Of a stretch of DNA of 64,000 nt, positions 15,583 through 23,031 are shown piece by piece. A program made the translations under genes and the position numbers. Positions within the stretch are counted from its first letter, which is position 1, and each line of letters begins with the position of its first letter. The notes under the pieces were generated by a model. That model searched no databases. It was not told the origin of the DNA and saw only the letters and a program-made list of their open reading frames with translations. This stretch comes from Nonomuraea helvata (GTDB lineage Bacteria; Actinomycetota; Actinomycetes; Streptosporangiales; Streptosporangiaceae), in contig NZ_BAAAXV010000003.1 of NCBI RefSeq assembly GCF_039535785.1, positions 1 through 64,000 of the forward strand, read 5' to 3'.

Positions 15583-17556
15583 GTGCGGCTGACGCGGTGG
15601 CGGGTGTTATGGATCCTGCTGACGAGGAACTTCCTGTCGTGCTTCCTTCCTGAATGGGGAAAAATCGTCATCGGCGTGGTGGCGATCCTGGGCTTTGGTG
15701 CCGGTCTGCTCCTGGCGAGCGAGGCCTATAGAAGTCTCGAGGCGGTGCTGATCGTCGCCGCCGCGTTCGGAGCCTGCGCGTTCGCCTTCGTGGCGGACCG
15801 GTTGCCGCGGCGGTTCCCGTGGCGCTGCCCCGTGCTGTCACTGGACGATCAGCCGCGGCTCCGGGAGCTGGTGGCGGACGCGGCCCGGCTCGCGGGATTC
15901 GACACCGTGCCCAAGGTCCGCGTCTCCGCCTGGGCCGAGATACGGGGGGGCCGGACCAAGCGGGGCAAGCCGATAGTGCTGGTGGGGCTGCCGCTGTTAC
16001 TCGCGGCGGATGAGGCTGACCTGCACACGTTCTTGGTCAGGGAACTGCTCATCAGCAAGAGGTGGCGCTGGCACGAGAGCTGGGCCGTCCACCTGTTCAT
16101 GGCGCACCATCCGGACTGGTCCTGGTTGGGCGAGGCGACCGCGTCGCTGCGGAGGGCGCTCTGGGACGAGACCCGTTCCATCGTCGGCAGCGAGCGCTTC
16201 GCCGCCTCCGTGCGGGCCGAGCTGCTTCTGGCGGGAGCCTTTGGCTGGCATGTGTCCCGCTATGTCGGGCCGTTCTCGCGTAAGGGCGGCGCATTGGATG
16301 CCTACGAGAGCTTCCTGTGGAAGATCCAGCGGGACGGGCTGCTGACCCGCGCCCGGCCGGAGCCCCCTTTTCCCGACGCGGTCGAGCTGATCGACTGGGA
16401 CGCCGCCCAGCCGGTCGCCGATGGTGTGCCCGCAGGGGTGATGTCGCGGGTGCCCGGCAAGCTCGCCAACCGGCTCGGGAAGGTCATCACCCACAAGCTG
16501 CTCGGCAGGGGCGGGCTCGCGCTGGGCGCGCGGCCGTACCGGATAGCGGACATCCCGGCGGAGGAGTGGGCCCAGGTCGGTGAGTACCAGCGCGAGCAGG
16601 TGCTCGAGGCCGCGAGCAAGCTGCTCGACCGCCAGGCCACCGACCTGGACGTCGTCGAGCTGGCGGTCGCCGGGCGAGCGGGCGAGCTCGACTGGTGGCA
16701 CAACGAGCAGCCGTGCCCCCACCCCACGCCCGGCGTCTGCGCACTGCTCCCGCTGTTCGACGTGGCGCTGCGGCGCAAGGGGTACGTGCACGAGCACACC
16801 TTCACCCAGCGCGAGCTGGTCGGCCCACTCGGGGATCGGATTAATCTGGTCGAATTGGCCGCCAAGGCCGAGCGTGGCGAGCCGTACGGGATCCTGTTGG
16901 GAGGACTCATGACGGGCCGGGACCCCGATGCCGATGCGATCAGGCTGGCCGGTGAGTCGCTGGCCCAGGGCGACCCCACCGGGTGGTTCGAGCGGCTCTA
17001 CGCCGAGTCGGCGACCGGCGACGCGATCGTGCCGTGGGACTCGCGCTCCCCGCACCCCCTGCTGGTGGAGTGGGCCCGCGCCGGTCAGGGGCGGGCGCTG
17101 GTCGTGGGTGCGGGGCTGGGTGACGACGCCGAGCACGTGGCGGGGCTCGGCTACGAGACGGTGGCCTTCGACGTGAGCGAGTCGGCGGTCCGGCTCGCCG
17201 AGGAGCGCTTCCCCGGGAGCGAGGTCCGCTACCAGGCCGCCGACCTGCTGGATCCGCCCGGCGAGTGGCGGCAGGCGTTCGACCTGGTGGTCGAGATCAT
17301 GACCGTGCAGGCGCTGCCGGAGCCGCTGCACGCCCGCGCCATCGCCGCGGTCGCGGAGTTCGTCCGGCCCGGCGGCACGCTGCTGGTGATCGCGTCGGGC
17401 CGGGAGGAAGGCGGGCGGGCGTTCGCGCCGCCATGGCCGCTGACCCCGTCCGAGATCGCGGCCTTCGCGGCGGGTGGGCTGGAGAAGGGGCGGGTCGAGG
17501 ACCTGCGCGACGGCGAGCGCCACCGCTGGCGCGCCACCTTCCACCGGCCCGCCTGA
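15583..17556 (+). CDS. Membrane pseudo-M48 peptidase fused to a SAM-dependent methyltransferase
   Basis: One open frame of 657 residues joining two modules. Residues 1-440: two membrane helices (about 25-70) and an M48-like region where GLPLLLAADEADLHTFLVRELLISKR replaces the expected zinc site; HExxH is absent, so it cannot be a normal protease. Residues 443-657: a class I methyltransferase with ALVVGAGLGDDAEHVA (SAM site), FDVSESAV and VRPGGTLLVI. An ATG at 16909, residue 443, has GGGAGGA just before it and matches the usual start of stand-alone methyltransferases of this type, so a second product may be made. The overall start is GTG at 15583. Methyl acceptor unknown. Confidence 0.75.
   Translation: MRLTRWRVLWILLTRNFLSCFLPEWGKIVIGVVAILGFGAGLLLASEAYRSLEAVLIVAAAFGACAFAFVADRLPRRFPWRCPVLSLDDQPRLRELVADAARLAGFDTVPKVRVSAWAEIRGGRTKRGKPIVLVGLPLLLAADEADLHTFLVRELLISKRWRWHESWAVHLFMAHHPDWSWLGEATASLRRALWDETRSIVGSERFAASVRAELLLAGAFGWHVSRYVGPFSRKGGALDAYESFLWKIQRDGLLTRARPEPPFPDAVELIDWDAAQPVADGVPAGVMSRVPGKLANRLGKVITHKLLGRGGLALGARPYRIADIPAEEWAQVGEYQREQVLEAASKLLDRQATDLDVVELAVAGRAGELDWWHNEQPCPHPTPGVCALLPLFDVALRRKGYVHEHTFTQRELVGPLGDRINLVELAAKAERGEPYGILLGGLMTGRDPDADAIRLAGESLAQGDPTGWFERLYAESATGDAIVPWDSRSPHPLLVEWARAGQGRALVVGAGLGDDAEHVAGLGYETVAFDVSESAVRLAEERFPGSEVRYQAADLLDPPGEWRQAFDLVVEIMTVQALPEPLHARAIAAVAEFVRPGGTLLVIASGREEGGRAFAPPWPLTPSEIAAFAAGGLEKGRVEDLRDGERHRWRATFHRPA
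16899..16911 (+). promoter_or_regulatory. Internal ribosome site and start of the methyltransferase module
   Basis: GGGAGGA (16899-16905) precedes an in-frame ATG (16909-16911) with four bases between GGAGG and ATG. The codons after it, MTGRDPDADAIRLAGESL, look like a native protein start. It suggests the fusion arose by loss of a stop codon or that both long and short forms are made. Confidence 0.5.
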
Positions 17557-17559
17557 TCG

Positions 17560-18843
17560 CTACCCCAGGGGCTCCACCCGCTTCAGGATCACCGCGTACG
17601 TGAACGCGCCCAGCAGCGCCACGCACGAGATCACCATCAGCGGGACGGTGAACGACGACGTCTTGTCCACCAGGAAGCCGACCATGATGGGGCTGATGAT
17701 GCCGGCGAAGTTCGAGGCGAAGTTCTGGATGCCGCCGATCGAGGCCACGTGCCGGTCGGCCGGGGCGACGTCGGCGGGGAGCGCCCAGATGTTGGAGGCG
17801 GCGAACGTCGAGCCCGCGTACGCGATCGACAGCAGCGCCAGCGCCATCCACGCCTCCGGCACCCAGACGGCGACGCCGATCACGGTCGAGACCAGGAACC
17901 CGCCGGAGATGAAGAGCTTCCTGACGCGGGTGAGCGAGTCGCCCCGGGTGATGCGGCGGTCGGACAGCCAGCCGCCCAGCCACTCGCCGGCGATGGCCAC
18001 CAGACCCGGCAGCGCCCCGAACAGGCCCAGCTTCAGCAGGCTGAACCCGCGCTCCTCCACCAGATAGGTCGGGAAGAACGTGAGGAAGAAGTAGACGACC
18101 ATGTTGAGGCAGAAGAAGCCCAGCATCATCGCCCAGATCGTGCGATAGCGGAACAGGTCCCGCCAGCGGAGCTTGGTCGCGCCCTCGTCGTCGCCCTCGA
18201 AACGGGCGCCGCCCTCGCGCAGGTAGGCCAGCTCCTCCTCGGTGATCTTCGGATGGTCCTGCGGGTCCCGGTACGTGCGCCACCACCCGAACGCCCAGAA
18301 CAGCCCGATCACCCCGATGATCGCGAACGTCCACCGCCAGCCCAGCAAGCCGATCAGCGCGGTGACCACGGGCAGCGCGATGACGGCACCCACCCGCGAG
18401 CCGGAGTCCCAGATCCCGGTGGCCAGCGCCCGCTCGTGCCGGGGGAACCACCGGCCCGTGACCTTGGCGCTGGTCGTGGCGGCCGGGCTCTCGCCGATGC
18501 CGAGCAGCAGCCGTACGCCGAAGAGCGTCGCGAAGCTGCTTGCCAGCGCCGTCAGCGAGGTGAACAGCGACCACCAGATGGAGGCGAACGTGAACGTCCT
18601 GCGCGGCCCGAACCGGTCCACGAACCAGCCGGCGGCGAGCTGGAAGAAGTCGTAGGACCAGAAGAAGGCCGCCAGGATCATGCCCTCTTCGGTCTTGGAG
18701 AGCTTGAAGGTCTCTCCCATGAACGGCAGGGCCACTCCCAGGCTGGCACGGTCGAGATAGTTGATGACGAGCCCGGCGAAGACATAGCTGATCATGTACC
18801 AGCGCAACCGGCCGCGGACAGTGGTTCGGAGGGTTGTGGCCAT
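17560..18843 (-). CDS. MFS transporter, anion:cation symporter (ACS) family
   Basis: A 427-residue, 12-helix importer of the ACS family, which includes hexuronate, galactonate and glucarate carriers. Helix 1 has the family signature INYLDRASLGVALPFM; GWFVDRFGPRRTF is motif A, and GIGESPAATTSAKVTGRWFP is the ACS loop. The ATG at 18841-18843 has GAGG seven bases upstream. It is divergent from a FadR-type GntR gene with an operator-like palindrome between them, so control by a sugar acid or similar carboxylate is likely. No catabolic enzymes lie beside it, unless the enolase-like gene is related. It ends four bases from the convergent methyltransferase gene. Confidence 0.9.
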   Translation of the reverse strand: MATTLRTTVRGRLRWYMISYVFAGLVINYLDRASLGVALPFMGETFKLSKTEEGMILAAFFWSYDFFQLAAGWFVDRFGPRRTFTFASIWWSLFTSLTALASSFATLFGVRLLLGIGESPAATTSAKVTGRWFPRHERALATGIWDSGSRVGAVIALPVVTALIGLLGWRWTFAIIGVIGLFWAFGWWRTYRDPQDHPKITEEELAYLREGGARFEGDDEGATKLRWRDLFRYRTIWAMMLGFFCLNMVVYFFLTFFPTYLVEERGFSLLKLGLFGALPGLVAIAGEWLGGWLSDRRITRGDSLTRVRKLFISGGFLVSTVIGVAVWVPEAWMALALLSIAYAGSTFAASNIWALPADVAPADRHVASIGGIQNFASNFAGIISPIMVGFLVDKTSSFTVPLMVISCVALLGAFTYAVILKRVEPLG

Positions 18844-18884
18844 CGCGATCCTCAGTAATATTTCCTATTGGATATTTCCGCTAT

Positions 18885-18896
18885 GTTGCATACAAC
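18885..18896. promoter_or_regulatory. GntR/FadR-type operator
   Basis: GTTGCATACAAC is an inverted repeat (GTTG, 4-base spacer, CAAC) in the divergent region between the ACS transporter and the GntR gene. FadR-type GntR proteins typically bind short palindromes of this form. Its position argues against starting the GntR protein at the ATG 18883 that lies inside it. Confidence 0.55.
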
Positions 18897-18945
18897 GCAC
18901 GATGCCCGTCAAGACCCCCTCAAACTCGCCCTCGGAGCGTCAACT

Positions 18946-19638
18946 GTGTCCAATGAGCTCGAAAACCGTTTAAAGGGGCTCGTTCCGGCGGCCCGGCGCA
19001 GCGTCCTGACCGAGGACGTGTACGAGCGCATCAAGAGCCTGATCATGAACGGCGACCTGGAGCCCGGTGCCCGCGTCAACATCTACGCCGTCGCCCGGCT
19101 CCTCGACGTCTCGCAGACGCCGGTGCGCGAGGTGCTGTCCGCGCTGGAGTCCGAGGGCCTGCTGACCAAGGAGCCGCTGCGCGGCTACTCGGTGGCGCCC
19201 CAGCTGAGGCCGGACCAGATCGCCGACCTCTACCAGCTCAGGCTGCTCCTGGAGCCGTGGGCCGCGGCGCGCGCGGCCGAGCGGGTGACGGCCGAGGCCC
19301 GCGAGCGCGTGCGCGCCGAGCTGGCCAGCGTCCCGCAGGCGCCCCAGGGCACGAGGTACGAGGAGTACCACGGCCTGGCCGAGCACGACGCGCGCTTCCA
19401 CGACCTGATCGCCGAGCTCTCGGGCAGCGAGGCGCTCAGGGAGTCGCTCCGGCGTACCCACGGCCACCTGCACCTGTTCCGCATCGGCTACGCGGGCAGG
19501 CGCACGGGGGATCCCACGCTGGCCGAGCACGCCCGCGTCGTCGAGGCCATCGCCGCGGGCGAGGCGGAGGCGGCCTCGGAGGCGATGCGGGCCCACCTCG
19601 CAGCCGCCCGCGACCGCTTTCTCGAGATCAGCCCCTGA
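18946..19638 (+). CDS. GntR-family regulator, FadR (FCD) subfamily
   Basis: A 230-residue regulator. The N-terminal winged helix reads VYERIKSLIMNGDLEPGARV and VARLLDVSQTPVREVLSALESEGLL; the C-terminal FCD helical domain has DLYQLRLLLEPWAA, EHDARFHDLI and EHARVVEAIAAGEA, including the Asp and His residues that bind metal in this family. GTG at 18946 is chosen: a CGGAG ribosome site precedes it, and upstream ATGs fall within the operator. The divergent ACS transporter is the obvious target. Effector probably a carboxylic acid, inferred from family. Confidence 0.88.
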   Translation: MSNELENRLKGLVPAARRSVLTEDVYERIKSLIMNGDLEPGARVNIYAVARLLDVSQTPVREVLSALESEGLLTKEPLRGYSVAPQLRPDQIADLYQLRLLLEPWAAARAAERVTAEARERVRAELASVPQAPQGTRYEEYHGLAEHDARFHDLIAELSGSEALRESLRRTHGHLHLFRIGYAGRRTGDPTLAEHARVVEAIAAGEAEAASEAMRAHLAAARDRFLEISP

Positions 19639-19679
19639 CCTGCCGGATTCGTCGGCGGTGCGGGACGCGATGCGGCGCT

Positions 19680-19900
19680 CTAGACGACGGCGCTCAGGTG
19701 TTGCGGCTGGTCGGCCGGAGGGTCGCCGAGACGTGGGAGCCGCAGGACGAACCTGGCGCCGCGCGGCGCGTCCTCGGCCTCGAGCGTCCCGCCGTGGCTC
19801 AGCGCGATCTCACGTGAGATGGCCAGGCCCAGCCCGCTCCCGCCGGCGTCGCGGCGGAGGCCGTCCTCGAGGCGGGTGAACCGCTCGAAGATCCGCCTCA
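19680..19900 (-). pseudogene. C-terminal remnant of a sensor histidine kinase
   Basis: About 70 codons encode the end of a HATPase domain: RIFERFTRLEDGLRRDAGGS, GLGLAISREIALSHGG and ARFVLRLPRL, matching the F and G2 boxes of two-component kinases. The sensor, dimerisation and N-box parts are missing, and upstream sequence switches to transposase-like codons. The gene has therefore lost its 5' portion, and no response regulator lies nearby. Confidence 0.8.
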
Positions 19901-19914
19901 GCGGCCAGGGGGCG

Positions 19915-20060
19915 GTTGACCTGCCAGTTCGCGGGTCAGGCGGCGGGTCATCCGGTGCGCGGTGGCCCACCAGATCATGGCTTCGTGGTGCTCGGGTTGC
20001 GTTCGTAGATCCGTACGAGCCGGCGGTAGCGGGTCAGCCAGGCGAATGTTCGTACACGCG
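19915..20060 (-). pseudogene. Transposase C-terminal fragment (IS5-like), frameshifted
   Basis: On the minus strand RTFAWLTRYRRLVRIYERNP is followed, after a one-base frame change, by EHHEAMIWWATAHRMTRRL, matching the C-terminal region of IS5-type DDE transposases. The catalytic domain is absent. It abuts the histidine kinase remnant, so an IS insertion followed by deletion probably destroyed that gene. Confidence 0.65.
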
Positions 20061-20101
20061 AAGTAGGCGTCATGTGCATGCCGAACCGAAGGCCTCCTCG
20101 G

Positions 20102-21694
20102 TCATCGGGTGGTGAAGTTGGCCATCATGGCCATGTCCTCGTGTTCCAGATTGTGGCAATGGAAGACGTACTTGCCGGGATAACCGTCGAATCTGATCGC
20201 GATTGCTGCTTCTTCCGAAGCCCGCAGGTCGATGGTGTCCTTCCATCCGGCGTCGAATGCCCCGGGGCCGCCGATACCTCGGGAGAGCACCTGGAAGGGG
20301 CTGAGGTGGAGGTGCACGGGGTGATGGAAGTCTGCGATGAGCCGCCAGACCTCGACCGTGCCGAGCTTCGGCGCGGCGGCGATGTCGTTGGGGCTGAATG
20401 GTCGCCCGTCGATGAGCCAGCCCTTCATGTGGCTGACGTCTCCCGATTGAAAGCGGAAGGTGCGGGTCGTGACGGCCTGGGCCGCGGTGAGCGATTCGGC
20501 CGTGGAGAGTTTGTCGGGAACGGTGAACGGCTCGTCGGCTTTCTCGCCGACGATGAAGCGCATGACCTGGGACATGTTCCCGTCACCGAAGTCGTTGAGC
20601 AGCGTCACCGCGGTTCCAGGTTTGTAGTTGGAGAAGTCGATGATGACGTCGAGACGTTGCGCGGGGGCGAGCTCGACATGCTCATGACGAATGGGTGCGG
20701 CAAGGAGCCCGCCGTCGGTGCCGATCTGTGTCAGGAGGCCATCAGGTTGCGGGTCGAGACGCAGGTCGAGGCGTCTGGCATTGCAGGCGTTGATGATGCG
20801 CAGGCGGTATGTGGCGCCGTCGACTCTCGCAACCGGCCAGGGCGTGCCGTTGACGAGCATGACGTCTCCAAGGACGCCGGCGACGAATGAGCCGGTGACG
20901 CCGGGTGTCCTCATCAGGCTCCCGTCGATGCTCGGGTAGGACAGGGATCCGTCAGCGGCGAAGCTGCGATCGGTGATCATGACAGGGAGCTCGCGTGGGC
21001 CGGAGGGCAGGCCGAGAGCGTCCTCTTCGTCGTCTCGCACGAAGTGGAGGCCGGCGAGTCCGCGCCAGACACTCGGGCCGGTGAAGTCCATGCGGTGGTC
21101 GTGGTACCAGAGCATCGCCGCGCGCTGGTCGAGTGGATAGGTGTAGGAGCGGTGGCCTTCGGTGGTATCTCCGACCATCGAGCCGCCCATGTTCATGTGC
21201 TCCATGTTCATGTGCTGGTTCACGTAGGACCTGTCGACGGGGTAGACGAAGTCGATCGGGTATCCGTCGCTGTCGGGCGGGGTACGGCCGCCGTGCAGGT
21301 GCGCCACCGTGGGAACGGGAAGGTGGTTGGTGTGCCTCACCACGGTTGTGCGGGCACGTCGGCTGACGATGGTGGGGCCGGGGAAGATCCCGTTGTAGCC
21401 CCAGATCGCCGTCTTCACCCCCGGCAGGATCGAGGCCGTCGCCGCGGTCTGAGTGATCTCGTAGTAGTCGGTATCGGCGTCGCTGCGCACCGGCTTCAGT
21501 ACGGGCGGGGTCTGGAAGGGCATCGTGAACGGCTGCGGGAGCGGCAATCGGCTGCGGAGCAGGTTGCCGGTCGAGGTGAGCCCGGCCGCGCCGAGGGAGA
21601 ACGGGATGCCCACTCCCAGGCCGATGCCGGCGGCAAGGCCGGCGCCGATGAACGCCCGGCGGCTCAACGTGATCCGGTGGTTCTTCTCGGTCAT
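20102..21694 (-). CDS. Multicopper oxidase, Tat-exported, Met-rich
   Basis: A 530-residue oxidase that couples substrate or Cu(I) oxidation to O2 reduction. A twin-Arg-like leader LSRRAFIGAGLAAGIGLG is at residues 9-26. The four copper motifs are present: HLHGG, WYHDH, HPVHLHLSPFQ and HCHNLEHEDMAMM; the last carries the type 1 Cys, His and Met ligands. A Met/His patch NQHMNMEHMNMGGSM near residue 170 recalls the Met-rich cuprous-ion sites of CueO. Its ATG overlaps the stop of the upstream membrane gene (ATGA). A MarR gene is divergent from this operon. Likely copper handling or phenolic oxidation outside the membrane. Confidence 0.92.
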   Translation of the reverse strand: MTEKNHRITLSRRAFIGAGLAAGIGLGVGIPFSLGAAGLTSTGNLLRSRLPLPQPFTMPFQTPPVLKPVRSDADTDYYEITQTAATASILPGVKTAIWGYNGIFPGPTIVSRRARTTVVRHTNHLPVPTVAHLHGGRTPPDSDGYPIDFVYPVDRSYVNQHMNMEHMNMGGSMVGDTTEGHRSYTYPLDQRAAMLWYHDHRMDFTGPSVWRGLAGLHFVRDDEEDALGLPSGPRELPVMITDRSFAADGSLSYPSIDGSLMRTPGVTGSFVAGVLGDVMLVNGTPWPVARVDGATYRLRIINACNARRLDLRLDPQPDGLLTQIGTDGGLLAAPIRHEHVELAPAQRLDVIIDFSNYKPGTAVTLLNDFGDGNMSQVMRFIVGEKADEPFTVPDKLSTAESLTAAQAVTTRTFRFQSGDVSHMKGWLIDGRPFSPNDIAAAPKLGTVEVWRLIADFHHPVHLHLSPFQVLSRGIGGPGAFDAGWKDTIDLRASEEAAIAIRFDGYPGKYVFHCHNLEHEDMAMMANFTTR

Positions 21695-22101
21695 CGGTGT
21701 CTCCAGGCCCAGACAGCCAGAGCGGTGGCGAGGAGGATGATCGCCACACCGAGCGGGATATGCAGGCTGATCGCTCGCGAGAAACCGAGAACGATCTGCA
21801 GCCCGATCAGGCCGAAGAGGCCGAGGCAGGCCAGGATGGGCCACCAGGGTCCGCGTCCGGGCCACCGCTGAAGTACGGCCGCGACGGCGGAGATGAGGAC
21901 GGAGATGCCGGCGAAGGTCGCGTTCTCGCGGTGAACGTGCAGTGAGTCGTAGCTGCCGGAGAGGAACTGACCGGCGAGGACCGCCTGATCGAACAGCATG
22001 ATCGCCGCGACTGTGCTCGTGATGCGGAACACCCAGCACGGCCAGCGCGGCGCGGACCTGGATACCACGCCGGCATCCCCCGTTGATTGTGTCGTCGTCA
22101 C
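21691..22101 (-). CDS. Four-helix membrane protein (DUF6220-like)
   Basis: A 136-residue protein with four predicted membrane helices (starting about WPCWVFRITSTVAAIML, ATFAGISVLISAVAAVL, PILACLGLFGLIGLQIVL and LGVAIILLATALAVWAW). Histidines at helix ends (SLHVHREN, SLHIPLG) resemble those of small haem-binding membrane proteins such as half of CtaA, and the layout resembles DUF6220 proteins. It is translationally coupled to the multicopper oxidase. GTG at 22099-22101 is chosen because GAGGACGG lies just upstream; an in-frame TTG lies seven codons earlier. A role in redox or copper supply to the oxidase is inference. Confidence 0.72.
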   Translation of the reverse strand: MTTTQSTGDAGVVSRSAPRWPCWVFRITSTVAAIMLFDQAVLAGQFLSGSYDSLHVHRENATFAGISVLISAVAAVLQRWPGRGPWWPILACLGLFGLIGLQIVLGFSRAISLHIPLGVAIILLATALAVWAWRHR

Positions 22102-22125
22102 ACGCCGTCCTCGTCTCGCCAAATA

Positions 22126-22154
22126 GATTCACTTGAATCCGATCCATGTGAATC
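22126..22154. promoter_or_regulatory. Paired MarR operators
   Basis: GATTCACTTGAATC (22126-22139) is a perfect 6-bp inverted repeat, and GATCCATGTGAATC (22141-22154) is a near copy 15 bases on. Both match GATTCANNTGAATC and fill the gap between the oxidase operon and marR; a TAACAT -10-like hexamer (22155-22160) abuts the second. This predicts that MarR represses both itself and the oxidase operon. Confidence 0.8.
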
Positions 22155-22171
22155 TAACATAGGATGGAACC

Positions 22172-22612
22172 ATGCCGAAGCCGCGCGGAGTCGACCTTCA
22201 ACTCGGCCTGTTGCTGCGCCAGTCGCACCAACGAGCCGCCGGGGCGCTGAACAACGCCCTGTCCTCGCTCGGCCTGACCGGCCGCCACTTCGGCGTGATG
22301 ATGCTCCTGGGCCGCGACGGCGTCTCGACCCAGCGTGACCTGATCCGACAGACCGGCAGCGACAAGGCGGGCATGGTCCGTACCGTCGAAGACCTCGAAA
22401 CCCTCGGATACCTCTCCCGGGCCCGGTCCACCACCGACAAACGGGTGGCCAATCTCAGCCTGACCGACAAGGGCATCGACGCTCTCGGCACCGCCCAGCG
22501 CCTCGCGGCCGGCGCCGCGGAAGACCTGTTCGGATCATTCACCGACGCCGAGCTCGAAACCCTCCAAACTCTCCTGACCAGGTTCGTCGCCCCGACAGAA
22601 CGCGATGCATGA
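22172..22612 (+). CDS. MarR-family transcriptional regulator
   Basis: A 146-residue dimeric winged-helix repressor. Helix-turn-helix and wing are seen in GVSTQRDLIRQTGSDKAGMV, TVEDLETLGYLSRARSTTDKR and NLSLTDKG, with the conserved Asp-Lys-Arg of the wing. Terminal helices form the dimer interface. Start ATG at 22172 follows the paired operators by 17 bases. Target: the divergent membrane protein/multicopper oxidase operon. Ligand or oxidant unknown; the protein has no cysteine, so thiol sensing is unlikely. Confidence 0.9.
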   Translation: MPKPRGVDLQLGLLLRQSHQRAAGALNNALSSLGLTGRHFGVMMLLGRDGVSTQRDLIRQTGSDKAGMVRTVEDLETLGYLSRARSTTDKRVANLSLTDKGIDALGTAQRLAAGAAEDLFGSFTDAELETLQTLLTRFVAPTERDA

Positions 22613-22866
22613 CTCGCCTGACACGGGCAAGCACGGGCCGGGCTCGCCAGGGCGAACTGACCGCGTCCGCCTGGCCCAGCCTCTGCGCCACGTGGCTCGC
22701 AGCCCAAGGCTTCGGCCCACGTCCCTGATCGCCGACCGCCCGCAGGGGCGGCGGCCTTGTGGTCTTGCTTGGGCTCGGCCGCGGACGTATCACTCGAAGA
22801 TGGCCTCCACCAAAGCGTGCCTCGTCCCCGGCTCAGCGACCCAACCCTTTGTCAGCAGGCTCTCAG

Positions 22867-22881
22867 CTTGTCGTTTAACCT
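22867..22881 (+). repeat. Left terminal inverted repeat of the IS
   Basis: CTTGTCGTTTAACCT, identical to the complement of the right end. It is preceded by the target duplication CTCAG. Confidence 0.92.
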
Positions 22882-23031
22882 CTGGCCTGGACGTTTGTGG
22901 CGATCGGGTCTGAGAGTCATCTATCCGGCATAGCGGATTGTGTCCTCTGCGATACGGCGTGTCGCCGTGACCCAGGCCAGCCACCGTCTCCACCTTCAAG
23001 GTGTCAACCCAAAGAAGAGGAGGCGGTGGCT

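Noticed and set aside
22790..22866. Minus-strand codons SLLTKGWVAEPGTRHALVEAIFE ending near 22793, next to the IS left end
   Set aside because: Considered as a gene truncated by the IS, but after removing the IS the frame does not join the CoxS-like gene, and the piece is too short to assign. The 22613-22861 stretch has nothing else I can support.
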